Of a stretch of DNA of 64,000 bases, positions 15,070-24,127 are shown piece after piece (the first letter of the stretch is position 1; each line of letters opens with the position of its first letter). The notes below the pieces were generated by a model that was given only the letters and a program-made list of their open reading frames with translations, did no database searches and was not told the origin of the DNA. The position numbers and the translations under genes are program-made. The stretch covers positions 1 to 64,000 of the forward strand of contig NZ_FZPO01000002.1 of the NCBI RefSeq assembly GCF_900198655.1. Direction: 5' to 3'. The DNA comes from Helicobacter equorum. Lineage in GTDB: Bacteria; Campylobacterota; Campylobacteria; Campylobacterales; Helicobacteraceae.

Positions 15070-16916
15070 TAGCATTCACCACAGATTTGATAATGTCGTA
15101 AAAACGCAAGATCCACGCCCTCTAATAAGCCTTTGTCTTGTAACCCTTGTATAACTTCCTTGCTACAATCAGTTTCTTTTGGCCATTCCCTATGATACCC
15201 ATCTAGTGCATTTTTATCAGTAGCATCGATAAGCACCACGCCTTCTTGCACCCAAATATCGCGTTTTGCATCGATATTGTTTGTAATCCTCCACACAAGC
15301 ATGTAAGGATTTGAGAGATTATTTTTGTGGCAATCTACCAAAAAGACTATACGCACATTCTGTGCGAGTGCTCCCAAAGAAGTAGCGCTAATAAGTGTTT
15401 TTAGGCTACTAGATTGTTTTTGCACACTCCATACACAAAGTGGATTATATGTGCGCGGAAAATACTGTTTAACCCCCTCTACAAATGGGAAAAGTTCTTG
15501 AATCTTATTGTGCAAAGGCATATCTTGTATAAACACAATCTTAGAATCTATTTCTTCTCCCATAGCCTGCACACCGAGCTTGCCACCTCTAGCAAAATTT
15601 GGACTTGAGTGATCAAGGGCGTCACAAACCCCCTCGCTAATAAGCATACAATCTGTGCTAAAACGATTTAGCACATAATGCCCAAATGCCTCATAATCTT
15701 GAAGATCTGGAGCATTTTCATCAACAAAAATGGCATGTTTGACAAAACTCATTTGTCCCACACCCCAAAAAGCGTGCATAAGCTGCATAGCGTGAGCTGG
15801 ATACTGCGGTGCAAGTTTAGCAAATATGAGGTTATGAAACACGCCATTTTCAGGCATATGATAATCCTCTAAGCCATGTGTGGTCATCTGCAACAATGGT
15901 AAGAAAATGCGCTCTGTAAGATACCCCATGTATTTGTCTTCAAGTGGTGGTTTGCCAACAACCGTGGCCGGGAAAATAGGATTTTTTTTCATCGTAATAG
16001 CACTTACTTCAAGCACAGGATAAGATTCTATAGGCGTATAAAATCCCGTATGATCACCAAATGGTCCCTCATCACACATAGTATTAGTATCCACCCAACC
16101 CTCAATCACAATATCTACATCACAAGGCACATACAAATCATTTGTTAGACACTTACTCACCCTTGGTTTTTTGCCTCGTATAAAACCATAAAGCATAAGC
16201 TCATACATACCCATAGGTAGCGGTGCTTGACCACACCAAATATATAGCGGATCGCCACCTAATGCAATACTTACAGGCATTTTTTGTCCAGCTTTTTTGT
16301 ATTCGTGAAAGAAATGATGTGAATCTTTATGAATCTGCCAATGCAATCCAAGATGATTTTTGTCATAAATTTGCAAACGATACATACCGAGGTTTTTTTT
16401 CTTACCATCAAGACTTTGAGTATAAACCTGCCCCATAGTAATAAATGGTCCGCCATCGTGTTCCCAAGTCGTGAGGATTGGCAACTCATAGAGATTAATC
16501 TCTTGCTGGATTCTTTCTTGAAATGGTGGTGTACGTGATATTTTTTTGGGAAACACATGACGCAATGCAAAAAGTTCTTTAGCTTTTTGCAAGATTTGCA
16601 TAGCACCCTTTGGTGGAGTAAATTTTAATAACGCAGCGATATTTTTGGCTATGGCATTTGGATCTTTTTGGATAAGAAGAGTAAGTAATCTATGGGATCC
16701 AAAAACATTCATCAACACAGGAATATCAAAAGTCTTATTTGCTTTTTTATCGACTGGATGTGTAAAAAGGAGAGCTTTAGAATCTGATTTTTTAACTTCT
16801 AAATACGCAAGATGTGGAATTTCTAAATAAATATCTAAGGGCGTATCAATGATACGCAATGCATCATGTGTTTGTAGATATTTGATGAGTTCGTGTGTAT
16901 CGTGAAAATTTTCCAT
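15066..16916 (-). CDS. UbiD-family decarboxylase, probably menaquinone biosynthesis
   Basis: UbiD enzymes decarboxylate aromatic or unsaturated acids using prenylated FMN made by UbiX. The 616-residue protein carries the family features: WEHDGGPFITMG near residue 165, the MYRLQIYDKNHLGLHWQ segment, and ALGGDP near 230. The Glu-Arg-Glu-type region is around CDEGPFGDHTGFY. In Helicobacter, which makes menaquinone by the futalosine route, a UbiD homologue is a candidate for a late decarboxylation; this role is inferred. The ATG at 16916 has GGGGG at the right spacing. A hairpin covers that site. The last 4 nt overlap the convergent receiver-like gene. Confidence 0.88.
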   Translation of the reverse strand: MENFHDTHELIKYLQTHDALRIIDTPLDIYLEIPHLAYLEVKKSDSKALLFTHPVDKKANKTFDIPVLMNVFGSHRLLTLLIQKDPNAIAKNIAALLKFTPPKGAMQILQKAKELFALRHVFPKKISRTPPFQERIQQEINLYELPILTTWEHDGGPFITMGQVYTQSLDGKKKNLGMYRLQIYDKNHLGLHWQIHKDSHHFFHEYKKAGQKMPVSIALGGDPLYIWCGQAPLPMGMYELMLYGFIRGKKPRVSKCLTNDLYVPCDVDIVIEGWVDTNTMCDEGPFGDHTGFYTPIESYPVLEVSAITMKKNPIFPATVVGKPPLEDKYMGYLTERIFLPLLQMTTHGLEDYHMPENGVFHNLIFAKLAPQYPAHAMQLMHAFWGVGQMSFVKHAIFVDENAPDLQDYEAFGHYVLNRFSTDCMLISEGVCDALDHSSPNFARGGKLGVQAMGEEIDSKIVFIQDMPLHNKIQELFPFVEGVKQYFPRTYNPLCVWSVQKQSSSLKTLISATSLGALAQNVRIVFLVDCHKNNLSNPYMLVWRITNNIDAKRDIWVQEGVVLIDATDKNALDGYHREWPKETDCSKEVIQGLQDKGLLEGVDLAFLRHYQICGECY

Positions 16917-16918
16917 AC

Positions 16919-16943
16919 ATGCCCCCAAAATTTTTGGAGGCAT
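16919..16943 (-). promoter_or_regulatory. Hairpin that includes the ubiD-family gene's ribosome-binding site
   Basis: On the minus-strand RNA, bases from 16943 down to 16919 fold as a stem of about 11 pairs plus one G-U, with a very short loop. The GGGGG Shine-Dalgarno (16926-16922) lies in the 3' arm, and the start codon begins 2 nt later. It may also end transcripts of the upstream porin-like gene at 16959-17468. Confidence 0.45.
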
Positions 16944-16958
16944 TGTAACAAAGCGACC

Positions 16959-17468
16959 TTAAAAATGCAAGCCTAACAAAACTTGCACATTATGCATCGC
17001 AAAACTTGTGTTTGTACCAACAATATCTGGATTTTGGTATGTGTACTGGAGACTTACTGCAAGAGGGATAAGTACTGGTTTTAGTTTGACACCCACATTA
17101 TATGATGTTGTATCACTAAAGGTTTTGCTAAATGTTGATTTATTTACCCCAATATAAGGCGTGAGACGCAATACAACTAAGCCAAAATTATGACCAAGTG
17201 AAGCCCCTATTTGTGTATTGGTGTAAGCACTAGTCCCATTGGCTTTCTCATAAGAATCCCATTTTACCTGAGGAGCCACTACCCAACCAAATGCACCAAG
17301 CCATACACGCGCATATGCACCATAATTCATTGGTGTGTAATTATCCTCTTTACTGGACACAACTTTTCCAGCGCTGACACCAAGCTCTGGACTTATCTCA
17401 AAACCTGCAAACTCTACTGCAGAAGCCAAACTAGCACCTAAACCTAATGCTAAAAATAACTTTTTCAT
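16959..17468 (-). CDS. Small outer-membrane beta-barrel protein
   Basis: The 169-residue protein has a signal peptide (MKKLFLALGLGASLASA) and alternating amphipathic strands throughout. It ends in VLLGLHF with the C-terminal Phe typical of barrel insertion by BamA. Its size suits an eight-strand barrel. No known adhesin or porin signature is visible, so no substrate is proposed. It has an AGGAG site and precedes the UbiD-family gene by about 40 nt. Confidence 0.75.
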   Translation of the reverse strand: MKKLFLALGLGASLASAVEFAGFEISPELGVSAGKVVSSKEDNYTPMNYGAYARVWLGAFGWVVAPQVKWDSYEKANGTSAYTNTQIGASLGHNFGLVVLRLTPYIGVNKSTFSKTFSDTTSYNVGVKLKPVLIPLAVSLQYTYQNPDIVGTNTSFAMHNVQVLLGLHF

Positions 17469-17639
17469 ACATAAACTCCTCTAAATCTAAAATTTTCACC
17501 AATGAAACTTATGGCGAAACTTCGCGATCATAGCACAAAAGTAATAAAAAGCAACATATCCCTTAAGAATACCTAGTAATTGAGTGAGATTGTATAGAAA
17601 TTTGGCTACAATAAAGACAAAAGCACATAGGAGGGTAAG

Positions 17640-19721
17640 ATGACAATTCAAGATAGTAAAATGTATTTTAACCGCGAATTATCGTGGCTTCGCTTTAATA
17701 CGCGTGTGCTCAATGAAGCAACAAATCCACGTATGCCATTTTTGGAGCAACTAAAATTTGTGGCAATTTATGGCACGAATCTTGATGAGTTTTATATGAT
17801 ACGCGTAGCTGGATTAAAGCGCCTGTATACAAGTGGTATTACCGAAACAGCAGCTGATAAACTCACTCCCCTACAACAACTAACAAGTATACGAAAATAC
17901 CTCCATGCAGAGCAAAACACGCTAGAGAAAATTTTTCACACGATAAGAGATGCGTTAAGCAAAGAAAACCTTCACATTAAGCAAGTCAAGGATTTAAGCA
18001 CGCAAGAGAAAAAACTTCTAAAAGAATATTTTCTCACTCAACTTTATCCAGTTATTGTCCCTGTGCTTGTGGATTCTACGCATCCATTCCCACATCTTAA
18101 CAACCTCTCATTTGCTATAGCACTCAAATTTAAATCCCAAGATGATGTCTTGCGTTATGGCATTATCCGAATTCCTCGTATTTTACCACGATTTTTTGAA
18201 ATCCAAAGTGGTGTATTCGTGCCTGTAGAGGATATAGTTGGTGAATTTGCACAAGAATTTTTTAATGATTATAAGATTCTTAGTTACACGCCTTTTAGGA
18301 TAACACGAAATGCAGATATGGAAATCGAGGAGGAGGAAGCTGATGACTTTTTCCAAATTATGAGTGAAGGGATTAAAACGCGCCGAAAAGGTGAAATTGT
18401 GCGTTTGGAGATTGGCGATAATGATGCAGATTTGATAACATTTGTCAATGCCAACATCAAGGTAGATTCACAAGATATCTATGTATATAAAACAACATAT
18501 TTACTTAATCTTAGTGGTTTGTGGCAAATCGTGGGAAGCAAAGATTTTGCCCATCTCACACTACCGCCAATAAATCCAAAGATTTTACCACCACTAGAGA
18601 GTAGTACCGATATTTTTACCACACTAAACAATAATGACACGCTCTTATTCCACCCATACGAAAGTTTTGATTCTGTGGTGAATTTTATTCAAAGCGCAGC
18701 AAAAGATCCTGATGTTGTGAGTATTCGTATGACACTCTATCGCGTGGGCAAAAATTCACCCATTGTGCAGGCTCTCATCGAGGCAGCTGAAAACAATAAG
18801 CAAGTAACTGCGCTTGTCGAACTCAAAGCGCGTTTTGATGAAGAAAATAATCTCCATTGGGCTAAAAGTCTAGAATCTGCAGGAGCACATGTGATTTATG
18901 GGATTCCAGGATTAAAAGTCCATGCAAAAATTGCGCTTGTCATAAAGCGTGTCAATAATGCACTCAAAGAATATATCCATCTTAGCACAGGTAACTATAA
19001 TCCAGGCACTGCCAAAATCTATACTGACCTTTCTTTACTCACAAGCAATACAGACATCGCCAATGATGCCCTAAAGCTTTTCCATGCACTCTCCACAGGC
19101 AACGCCTACAAAACCGAGCTTAGCAAACTAAAAATAGCTCCCACACAAATAAAAACCGAATTGCTTCGCCTTATTGATAATGAACGCCAAAATGGCGAAC
19201 AAGGGCGAATCATAATGAAAGCCAATGCCTTTGTTGATATGGATATTATCCGCGAGCTTTATAGAGCTTCACAAGCAGGGGTAAAAATTGATCTTATCGT
19301 GCGTGGAATATGTTGCCTAAGACCTAAAGTAAAAGGCGTGAGTGAAAATATCCGCGTCATTTCTATTGTGGGTAAATACCTAGAGCACGCTAGAATCTAT
19401 TTTTTCAAAAATGCGCCAACACCTATTTATTTTGCCTCCGCAGACATTATGCCACGCAACCTTGAACGCAGGATAGAGATTCTCACGCCTGCCGTTAATG
19501 AAAAAATTGCGCATAAATTGCTTGAGATTATCACTATTCAGCTCAAAGATAATCTCCAAGCTCACGAGCTCCAAAGCAATGGCGAATACACAAAGCTCAC
19601 CCCAACGCAAGATTCTATCAACGCACAGGAAGTTTTTGAAGAAATGACAAATATGCTATACAAAAATGAAAAAAGTGCCAAAGCCCTAAAGCTTATTAAG
19701 CGTATGATGGGCGAGAGTTAA
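17640..19721 (+). CDS. ppk: Polyphosphate kinase Ppk1
   Basis: Ppk1 polymerises the gamma phosphate of ATP into polyphosphate at the inner membrane. The 693-residue length is standard. The N-terminal domain (FNRELSWLRFN) is followed by head and two catalytic phospholipase-D-like domains. The autophosphorylated His is in GLKVHAKIALV near residue 432, and the second catalytic His is in YLEHARIYFF near residue 584. The STGNYNPGTA motif is intact. GGAGGG precedes the ATG. It is a single-gene unit, convergent with tonB; no clear terminator is seen in the 122-nt gap. Confidence 0.97.
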   Translation: MTIQDSKMYFNRELSWLRFNTRVLNEATNPRMPFLEQLKFVAIYGTNLDEFYMIRVAGLKRLYTSGITETAADKLTPLQQLTSIRKYLHAEQNTLEKIFHTIRDALSKENLHIKQVKDLSTQEKKLLKEYFLTQLYPVIVPVLVDSTHPFPHLNNLSFAIALKFKSQDDVLRYGIIRIPRILPRFFEIQSGVFVPVEDIVGEFAQEFFNDYKILSYTPFRITRNADMEIEEEEADDFFQIMSEGIKTRRKGEIVRLEIGDNDADLITFVNANIKVDSQDIYVYKTTYLLNLSGLWQIVGSKDFAHLTLPPINPKILPPLESSTDIFTTLNNNDTLLFHPYESFDSVVNFIQSAAKDPDVVSIRMTLYRVGKNSPIVQALIEAAENNKQVTALVELKARFDEENNLHWAKSLESAGAHVIYGIPGLKVHAKIALVIKRVNNALKEYIHLSTGNYNPGTAKIYTDLSLLTSNTDIANDALKLFHALSTGNAYKTELSKLKIAPTQIKTELLRLIDNERQNGEQGRIIMKANAFVDMDIIRELYRASQAGVKIDLIVRGICCLRPKVKGVSENIRVISIVGKYLEHARIYFFKNAPTPIYFASADIMPRNLERRIEILTPAVNEKIAHKLLEIITIQLKDNLQAHELQSNGEYTKLTPTQDSINAQEVFEEMTNMLYKNEKSAKALKLIKRMMGES

Positions 19722-19843
19722 TAAAGGATAAAAAGTTAAAAGTCAAAAATCCCAAAGAAATAAGCAAAAGGGGCTAAAACAGAATCTACAAATACACAAT
19801 GCTACACTTTAACCTTTAAAACTTAGGATTTTTATCAATAACC

Positions 19844-20512
19844 TTATGTAGCGAGGTTGTATTTAAGCACTACGACAAACCCCTGGTTGTGTTGTAATTT
19901 TGGGAAATTCTTTGAGGCATCTTTGATAGCCTTAATTGAGTCTTCATTAAATGCTTCATATTGCGAGGGTTGTATCACATTGATATTATCCACTCTACCA
20001 TCTGTATAGACATCAAATTCCACCGTTACTTCACCCTCAATACCGCGTTTACGTAGCATAAATGGGTGCTGTTGTTTTTGGGTGATTGCACTTTGAATCT
20101 TGTCATACAACTCATTATATTCTCCGTCATTTTTAGCAGTGCGCTGCACAACATCACCGGAATTTTGCTCATTGGCTTGCTTAGCATTCATAGATTCTGA
20201 AATCTGCTCCACAATTTCTTGGGGCACTGGATTATGGGCTTTTTGTGTCAAGGGCTTTGGTTGTTGTTTTTTTTGAATCTTGCTTGGTTTTGGAGTAGGC
20301 TTTGGCTGGATATCTTGTTGACTAGGAGTTTGTATCGTAGCAAGTGCGAACGTGATAGTATCAATACCATTTTGGGCAACTTGTATAGGCTGGAATTTTT
20401 CAAGGATTAGATACATAAACAATGTATGCAACAATAAAGACGCAAAAAATCCTATCTTGCTTGGGGTAAGAATCTTATCGCTGTTGTGATGTGGCAATGC
20501 TAACATTTTCAT
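19844..20512 (-). CDS. tonB: Energy-transducing protein TonB
   Basis: TonB carries the energy of the proton gradient from ExbB-ExbD to outer-membrane receptors. The 222-residue protein has a single N-terminal membrane helix (about residues 19-38). A Pro/Lys/Gln-rich periplasmic linker (about 60-105) follows, then a C-terminal TonB domain with GIEGEVTVEFDVYTDGRV near residue 160. Its start overlaps the exbD end by 38 nt and has AAGGAG upstream. With exbB and exbD it forms an operon behind a Fur-box-like site. The receptor partners are outside the window. Confidence 0.94.
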   Translation of the reverse strand: MKMLALPHHNSDKILTPSKIGFFASLLLHTLFMYLILEKFQPIQVAQNGIDTITFALATIQTPSQQDIQPKPTPKPSKIQKKQQPKPLTQKAHNPVPQEIVEQISESMNAKQANEQNSGDVVQRTAKNDGEYNELYDKIQSAITQKQQHPFMLRKRGIEGEVTVEFDVYTDGRVDNINVIQPSQYEAFNEDSIKAIKDASKNFPKLQHNQGFVVVLKYNLAT

Positions 20513-20858
20513 GTCCTTTCTCCTTTAGTATATCTGCAACTTGCACAAATATATCAAACTTAGAATCTTTATCAATTTCAAGCTTTAGTAAGACCTTGGA
20601 ATCTAACGCAAAAATCTTATCTCTAAGCGTCGATAAATCCACGGGCATATTTTCAAAAAAAATATTGCCTTCTTTATCGATACTAAGCAAACTTGTGGGT
20701 GCATCACTTGGCATTGATTGTTGATTAGAGTTTGGCAATTCCACTTTGATTTGCCCTTGTGCGATAAAAGTCGAGACACTTAGCACAATTGCGAGTAATA
20801 CAAGCATCACATCAATAAGTGGAATCACATTTAATCCATCTTTTTTAGGAAGCCTCAT
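20475..20858 (-). CDS. exbD: Biopolymer transport protein ExbD
   Basis: ExbD forms the proton-conducting stator of the Ton complex with ExbB. The 127-residue protein has one N-terminal membrane helix containing the essential Asp in [13 protein letters not shown], near residue 16. A periplasmic domain ends with [16 protein letters not shown]. Its start overlaps the exbB stop as ATGA. Confidence 0.96.
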   Translation of the reverse strand: MRLPKKDGLNVIPLIDVMLVLLAIVLSVSTFIAQGQIKVELPNSNQQSMPSDAPTSLLSIDKEGNIFFENMPVDLSTLRDKIFALDSKVLLKLEIDKDSKFDIFVQVADILKEKGHENVSIATSQQR

Positions 20859-21313
20859 TGTGCATTATCCCCATTATGCGTATGCTTGGTTTTTGTGCAA
20901 AAGACTTGGAATCTATTGAGATACACATCAACCTTACGCAAAAAAACATTATAAACAATAAGTGTAGGAATAGCAACCAAAAGTCCTAACGCAGTCGCTT
21001 TAAGCGCAGTAGAAAGCCCTATCATAATGCTTTTGGCATCAAGCCCACCACTCACACCCATATCATAAAAGGTAATCATAATCCCTACAACCGTGCCCAA
21101 AAGCCCAATATAAGGGGCATTAGAATAGATAATATAGAGTGCTGTAAGATTTTTGCTTAATGCTTCTTCTAGCTCTTCTTTTGTTGTGTAATGCTCGATT
21201 TTGAGTTTGGCATAAAACAGAGTGCGCTCAATACTCAACCACACAACTAAAAAGCTCATAAGTCCCAAAATAGCAAAGATAATATGATCGATGTATTCCT
21301 TGAGTAGCTCCAT
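20855..21313 (-). CDS. exbB: Biopolymer transport protein ExbB
   Basis: ExbB is the multispan partner of ExbD in the Ton motor. The product (about 152 residues) has three membrane helices. The signature [15 protein letters not shown] is followed by [24 protein letters not shown] in the MotA/TolQ/ExbB domain. The ATG at 21313 is preferred; an upstream in-frame GTG lies right after the AAGGAG and is possible. It is the first gene of exbB-exbD-tonB, and the promoter region carries a Fur-box-like palindrome. Confidence 0.95.
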   Translation of the reverse strand: MELLKEYIDHIIFAILGLMSFLVVWLSIERTLFYAKLKIEHYTTKEELEEALSKNLTALYIIYSNAPYIGLLGTVVGIMITFYDMGVSGGLDAKSIMIGLSTALKATALGLLVAIPTLIVYNVFLRKVDVYLNRFQVFCTKTKHTHNGDNAQ

Positions 21314-21374
21314 AGCCTTACACACTCCTTATGATAATGACTTCCATAATCCCTACGAACTAGGCGGAATTTTA

Positions 21375-21389
21375 TAAGAATAATTCTTA
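21375..21389. promoter_or_regulatory. Fur-box-like 7-1-7 palindrome at the exbB promoter
   Basis: The sequence TAAGAATAATTCTTA is a perfect 7-1-7 inverted repeat, differing from the H. pylori Fur consensus TAATAATnATTATTA by one symmetric base. It abuts a minus-strand TATAAA (21376-21371), a good -10 box about 60 nt upstream of exbB. Fur bound here would block RNA polymerase when iron is plentiful. Confidence 0.65.
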
Positions 21390-21548
21390 AAATAAGTTTA
21401 GTAATTACTAACCCTTGTGCAAGGGCTATGAGAGCTCTGTTGCTAAATCCCGAAGTGCTTTAGCTATGGGCGATATTTTTAATGCAAACATCCCTAAAAA
21501 TCTATCTTATTTCCACATATCACTCGTTGCCAAGAGACACAAAGCTTT

Positions 21549-22290
21549 ATGTTTTTTTTGATTTTTGCACTATAATTACACTTTTTGTTATAGGAATTTC
21601 CATGCAAGAATACCATCGTAACCTTGAATATGTGTATATTTTTACAGGAGGTGGTGGAATGATACAACCCCAACACTTTTACTTGCTGGAATATCGCCTC
21701 TACAAGCCCTAGCAACAAACAAACTTCAAAGCTCTTTTAGGAGCTTTTTGGCAACTTTGCAGTGTTACAAAAGTATATATTAGTATAAAATCCAAAAATA
21801 CCCTTGTAGCCATTGCTTTCTTTTTTTTTGCAGTAATTAGGCACAATTGCTGTGCAATTTCTTTAGATAGATTTTCTCTCAAAAATCTTGCTTTTTTTGA
21901 TTCTTGTCTTTGGATTATATTTTTTATTTTCACCAAGTATTTAGAGACGTAGAAAAAACGAAAAAATTTAATCCTGCATATTTAAGTCTTGTAATTGCTG
22001 TTGTTTTTTATGTATGGATTTTTTAGACCCGGAATAGAATCATTTTTATGCTTATATTGATTGTGGTTAGCGTTTTTGGGGTTATGCAAAGCTTGAGTGA
22101 GGCAAAACTTTATAATTTCTCTACAAATCTCACTTTGTTGATTTTTTGTAATTGGTGGGCATACGCTTTGGGGTATTGGACTTCTCATGGCTTTAGGACA
22201 ATTTATTGGAGCAAATCTTGGATCTAAAATAGCAATCCGCTATGGAGTTTACATTGTGTGTGATTATTGTTTTTATAAATGCGTTTTAAC
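21549..22290 (+). pseudogene. TauE/SafE-family membrane transporter, multiply frameshifted
   Basis: The conceptual translation across frames gives a TSUP (TauE/SafE, COG0730) protein. Visible pieces are ITLFVIGIS, GGGGMI, TPTLLLAGISPLQALATNKL with QSSF, ISIKSKNTLVAIAFFFF, then FFVIGGHTLWGIGLLM-like residues and ALGQFIGANLGSKIAIRYG. At least four frame changes or stops separate them: after the GGGGMI segment, TAG near 21948, TAG near 22026, and others near 22100-22180. Both family half-repeats are represented, so the gene was once full length, about 250 codons. It fills most of the gap between exbB and the tRNA cluster; 21390-21548 holds nothing else recognisable. Confidence 0.8.
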
Positions 22291-22367
22291 ACTATAGATT
22301 AGCACGATGATATAAAAGAAGAGATTCATTGTGGTCCCTTGAATCGATTGTAAAAAACAGGAAACTC

Positions 22368-22455
22368 TGGCCGGGAGAGAGGGATTCGAACCCCCGGAGG
22401 TGTGACCCTCAACGGTTTTCAAGACCGCCGCTTTCAACCACTCAGCCATCTCCCG
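22368..22455 (-). tRNA. tRNA-Ser (TGA)
   Basis: The acceptor CGGGAGA pairs with TCTCCCG. The anticodon loop CTTGAAA gives TGA, a long class II variable arm is present, and CCA is encoded. First in a minus-strand cluster with Cys, Leu and Gly tRNAs. Confidence 0.95.
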
Positions 22456-22489
22456 AATTTTTATTATATGAATATGCAGTAGGCTAATT

Positions 22490-22564
22490 TGGAGGCGACA
22501 CCCAGATTCGAACTGGGGAATCAAGGCTTTGCAGGCCCATGCCTTACCACTTGGCTATGTCGCC
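22490..22564 (-). tRNA. tRNA-Cys (GCA)
   Basis: The acceptor GGCGACA pairs with TGTCGCC. The anticodon loop CTGCAAA gives GCA, the T loop is TTCGAAT, and CCA is encoded. Confidence 0.95.
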
Positions 22565-22583
22565 ACATATAGAATCTAAAAGG

Positions 22584-22671
22584 TGGTGCCCGAGACCGGA
22601 CTTGAACCGGTACAGACGCAATGTCCGAGGGATTTTAAGTCCCTTGTGTCTACCAATTTCACCACCCGGGC
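22584..22671 (-). tRNA. tRNA-Leu (TAA)
   Basis: The acceptor GCCCGGG pairs with CTCGGGC (one wobble). The anticodon loop CTTAAAA gives TAA, with a class II variable arm and encoded CCA. Confidence 0.95.
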
Positions 22672-22733
22672 GTAACCCAAAAGTTCCAAAACAAAAACAC
22701 TAAATTATAAAAACTGATGAAACATAAACGATA

Positions 22734-22808
22734 TGGAGCGGGAAACGGGGATCGAACCCGCGACCCCAACCTTGGCAAGGTTGTGCTCTACCACTGAGCT
22801 ATTCCCGC
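22734..22808 (-). tRNA. tRNA-Gly (GCC)
   Basis: The acceptor GCGGGAA pairs with TTCCCGC. The anticodon is GCC between AACCT and AGGTT stems, and CCA is encoded. It is the 5'-most tRNA of the minus-strand cluster. Confidence 0.96.
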
Positions 22809-22965
22809 ACAAAAATTGGAATTTTAGCAGTGTTTTTCTAAAAAATCAAGCTAAATTCTACAAATAATTAAAATATAAGTTTTTTTCACTACAATAACAG
22901 CTTTAAGTGCTTTGTATTTAGACAAAATAACCGATTTTACGACATCTCTTATATAAGGATCTTGT

Positions 22966-24120
22966 GTGCTAACTCAATTCCAAAGCTATCCATTTGAAAA
23001 GCTCCGTGCCCTCCTTAACGATATAACGCCACCACAGATACCACCTATTACGCTTACCATAGGCGAACCACAATTCCAAACACCACAAAATATTCAACTT
23101 AGTCTCAAAGAAAATACCCCATTACTCAATAAATATCCAAGATCAAGTGGTGAAGAGTACCTCATCAATGCACAACTTGCCTTTATTGCTCATCGCTATG
23201 GCATAGAACTGAATCCACAGCAAATTATCCCTACATTTGGGACACGTGAAGTGCTTTTTAATTTTCCCCAATTTTATCTCTTTGACACACAAAACCCTAT
23301 TATAGCCTACCCTAATCCATTTTATCAAATCTATGAAGGTGCGGCAATTGCGTGCAGGGCTCAAACAATCCTTATGGATCTCACACCACAAAATACCTTT
23401 AAGCCCTCTTTGCAATCTCTTTTAGCAAATCCAAACAAGCCTCAAATTGTGATTCTTAACTCTCCCAACAATCCAACTGGTAGCGTCCTAGAGCTTGATG
23501 AACTTATAGAATGGGTGCAAAAAGCACTTGAATACGACTTTGTGATTTTAAGCGATGAGTGTTATAGCGAACTTTATGTCGATACAAAACCAACAAGTAT
23601 CCTAGAAGCAAGTCTTAAAGCAGGCAATACGAATTTTAAAAATATTTTAGCACTTAATTCTATATCCAAGCGCTCTAGTGCTCCAGGACTTAGAAGTGGA
23701 TTTATTGCCGGAGATAGCGATATTTTAAAAGCCTATGGTTTATATCGCACATACATTGGATGTGCTATCCCGCTACCACTCCAAAAAGCCGCTACATATG
23801 CGTGGGAGGACTTTCACTCACCAGAACAAAGTCGCGCAATCTATGCAGAGAATCTCCGCGTAGCCCAAAAAATATTCCCTGATATTCATATTAGCCCATA
23901 CACATTTTATGTATGGCTTAATGTTGGCGATGATGAGGAATTTTGCAAATATATCTATGCCACTGAAGGCATTAGCGTGCTCCCTGGTAGCTTTTTGGGA
24001 CGCAATGGTGTTGGTAAAGGTTATGTGCGCCTTGCTCTTGTGTATGATACACCCACTATCACAGACGCACTAAGACGCATACGCACATCTCTTCAAAATT
24101 TTCACAAAATACACAAATAG
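22966..24120 (+). CDS. PLP-dependent aminotransferase, DapC-like (class I/II)
   Basis: The 384-residue fold type I aminotransferase has the PLP-contact motif [10 protein letters not shown] near residue 165, the Asp in [11 protein letters not shown], and the Schiff-base Lys in [17 protein letters not shown] near residue 240. Homologues next to murC in Helicobacter are annotated as succinyldiaminopimelate or aspartate aminotransferases. A role in diaminopimelate and lysine supply for the cell wall fits the murC neighbour, but substrate specificity cannot be read from sequence alone. It is followed by murC after 7 nt. Confidence 0.88.
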   Translation: MLTQFQSYPFEKLRALLNDITPPQIPPITLTIGEPQFQTPQNIQLSLKENTPLLNKYPRSSGEEYLINAQLAFIAHRYGIELNPQQIIPTFGTREVLFNFPQFYLFDTQNPIIAYPNPFYQIYEGAAIACRAQTILMDLTPQNTFKPSLQSLLANPNKPQIVILNSPNNPTGSVLELDELIEWVQKALEYDFVILSDECYSELYVDTKPTSILEASLKAGNTNFKNILALNSISKRSSAPGLRSGFIAGDSDILKAYGLYRTYIGCAIPLPLQKAATYAWEDFHSPEQSRAIYAENLRVAQKIFPDIHISPYTFYVWLNVGDDEEFCKYIYATEGISVLPGSFLGRNGVGKGYVRLALVYDTPTITDALRRIRTSLQNFHKIHK

Positions 24121-24127
24121 GATAACA

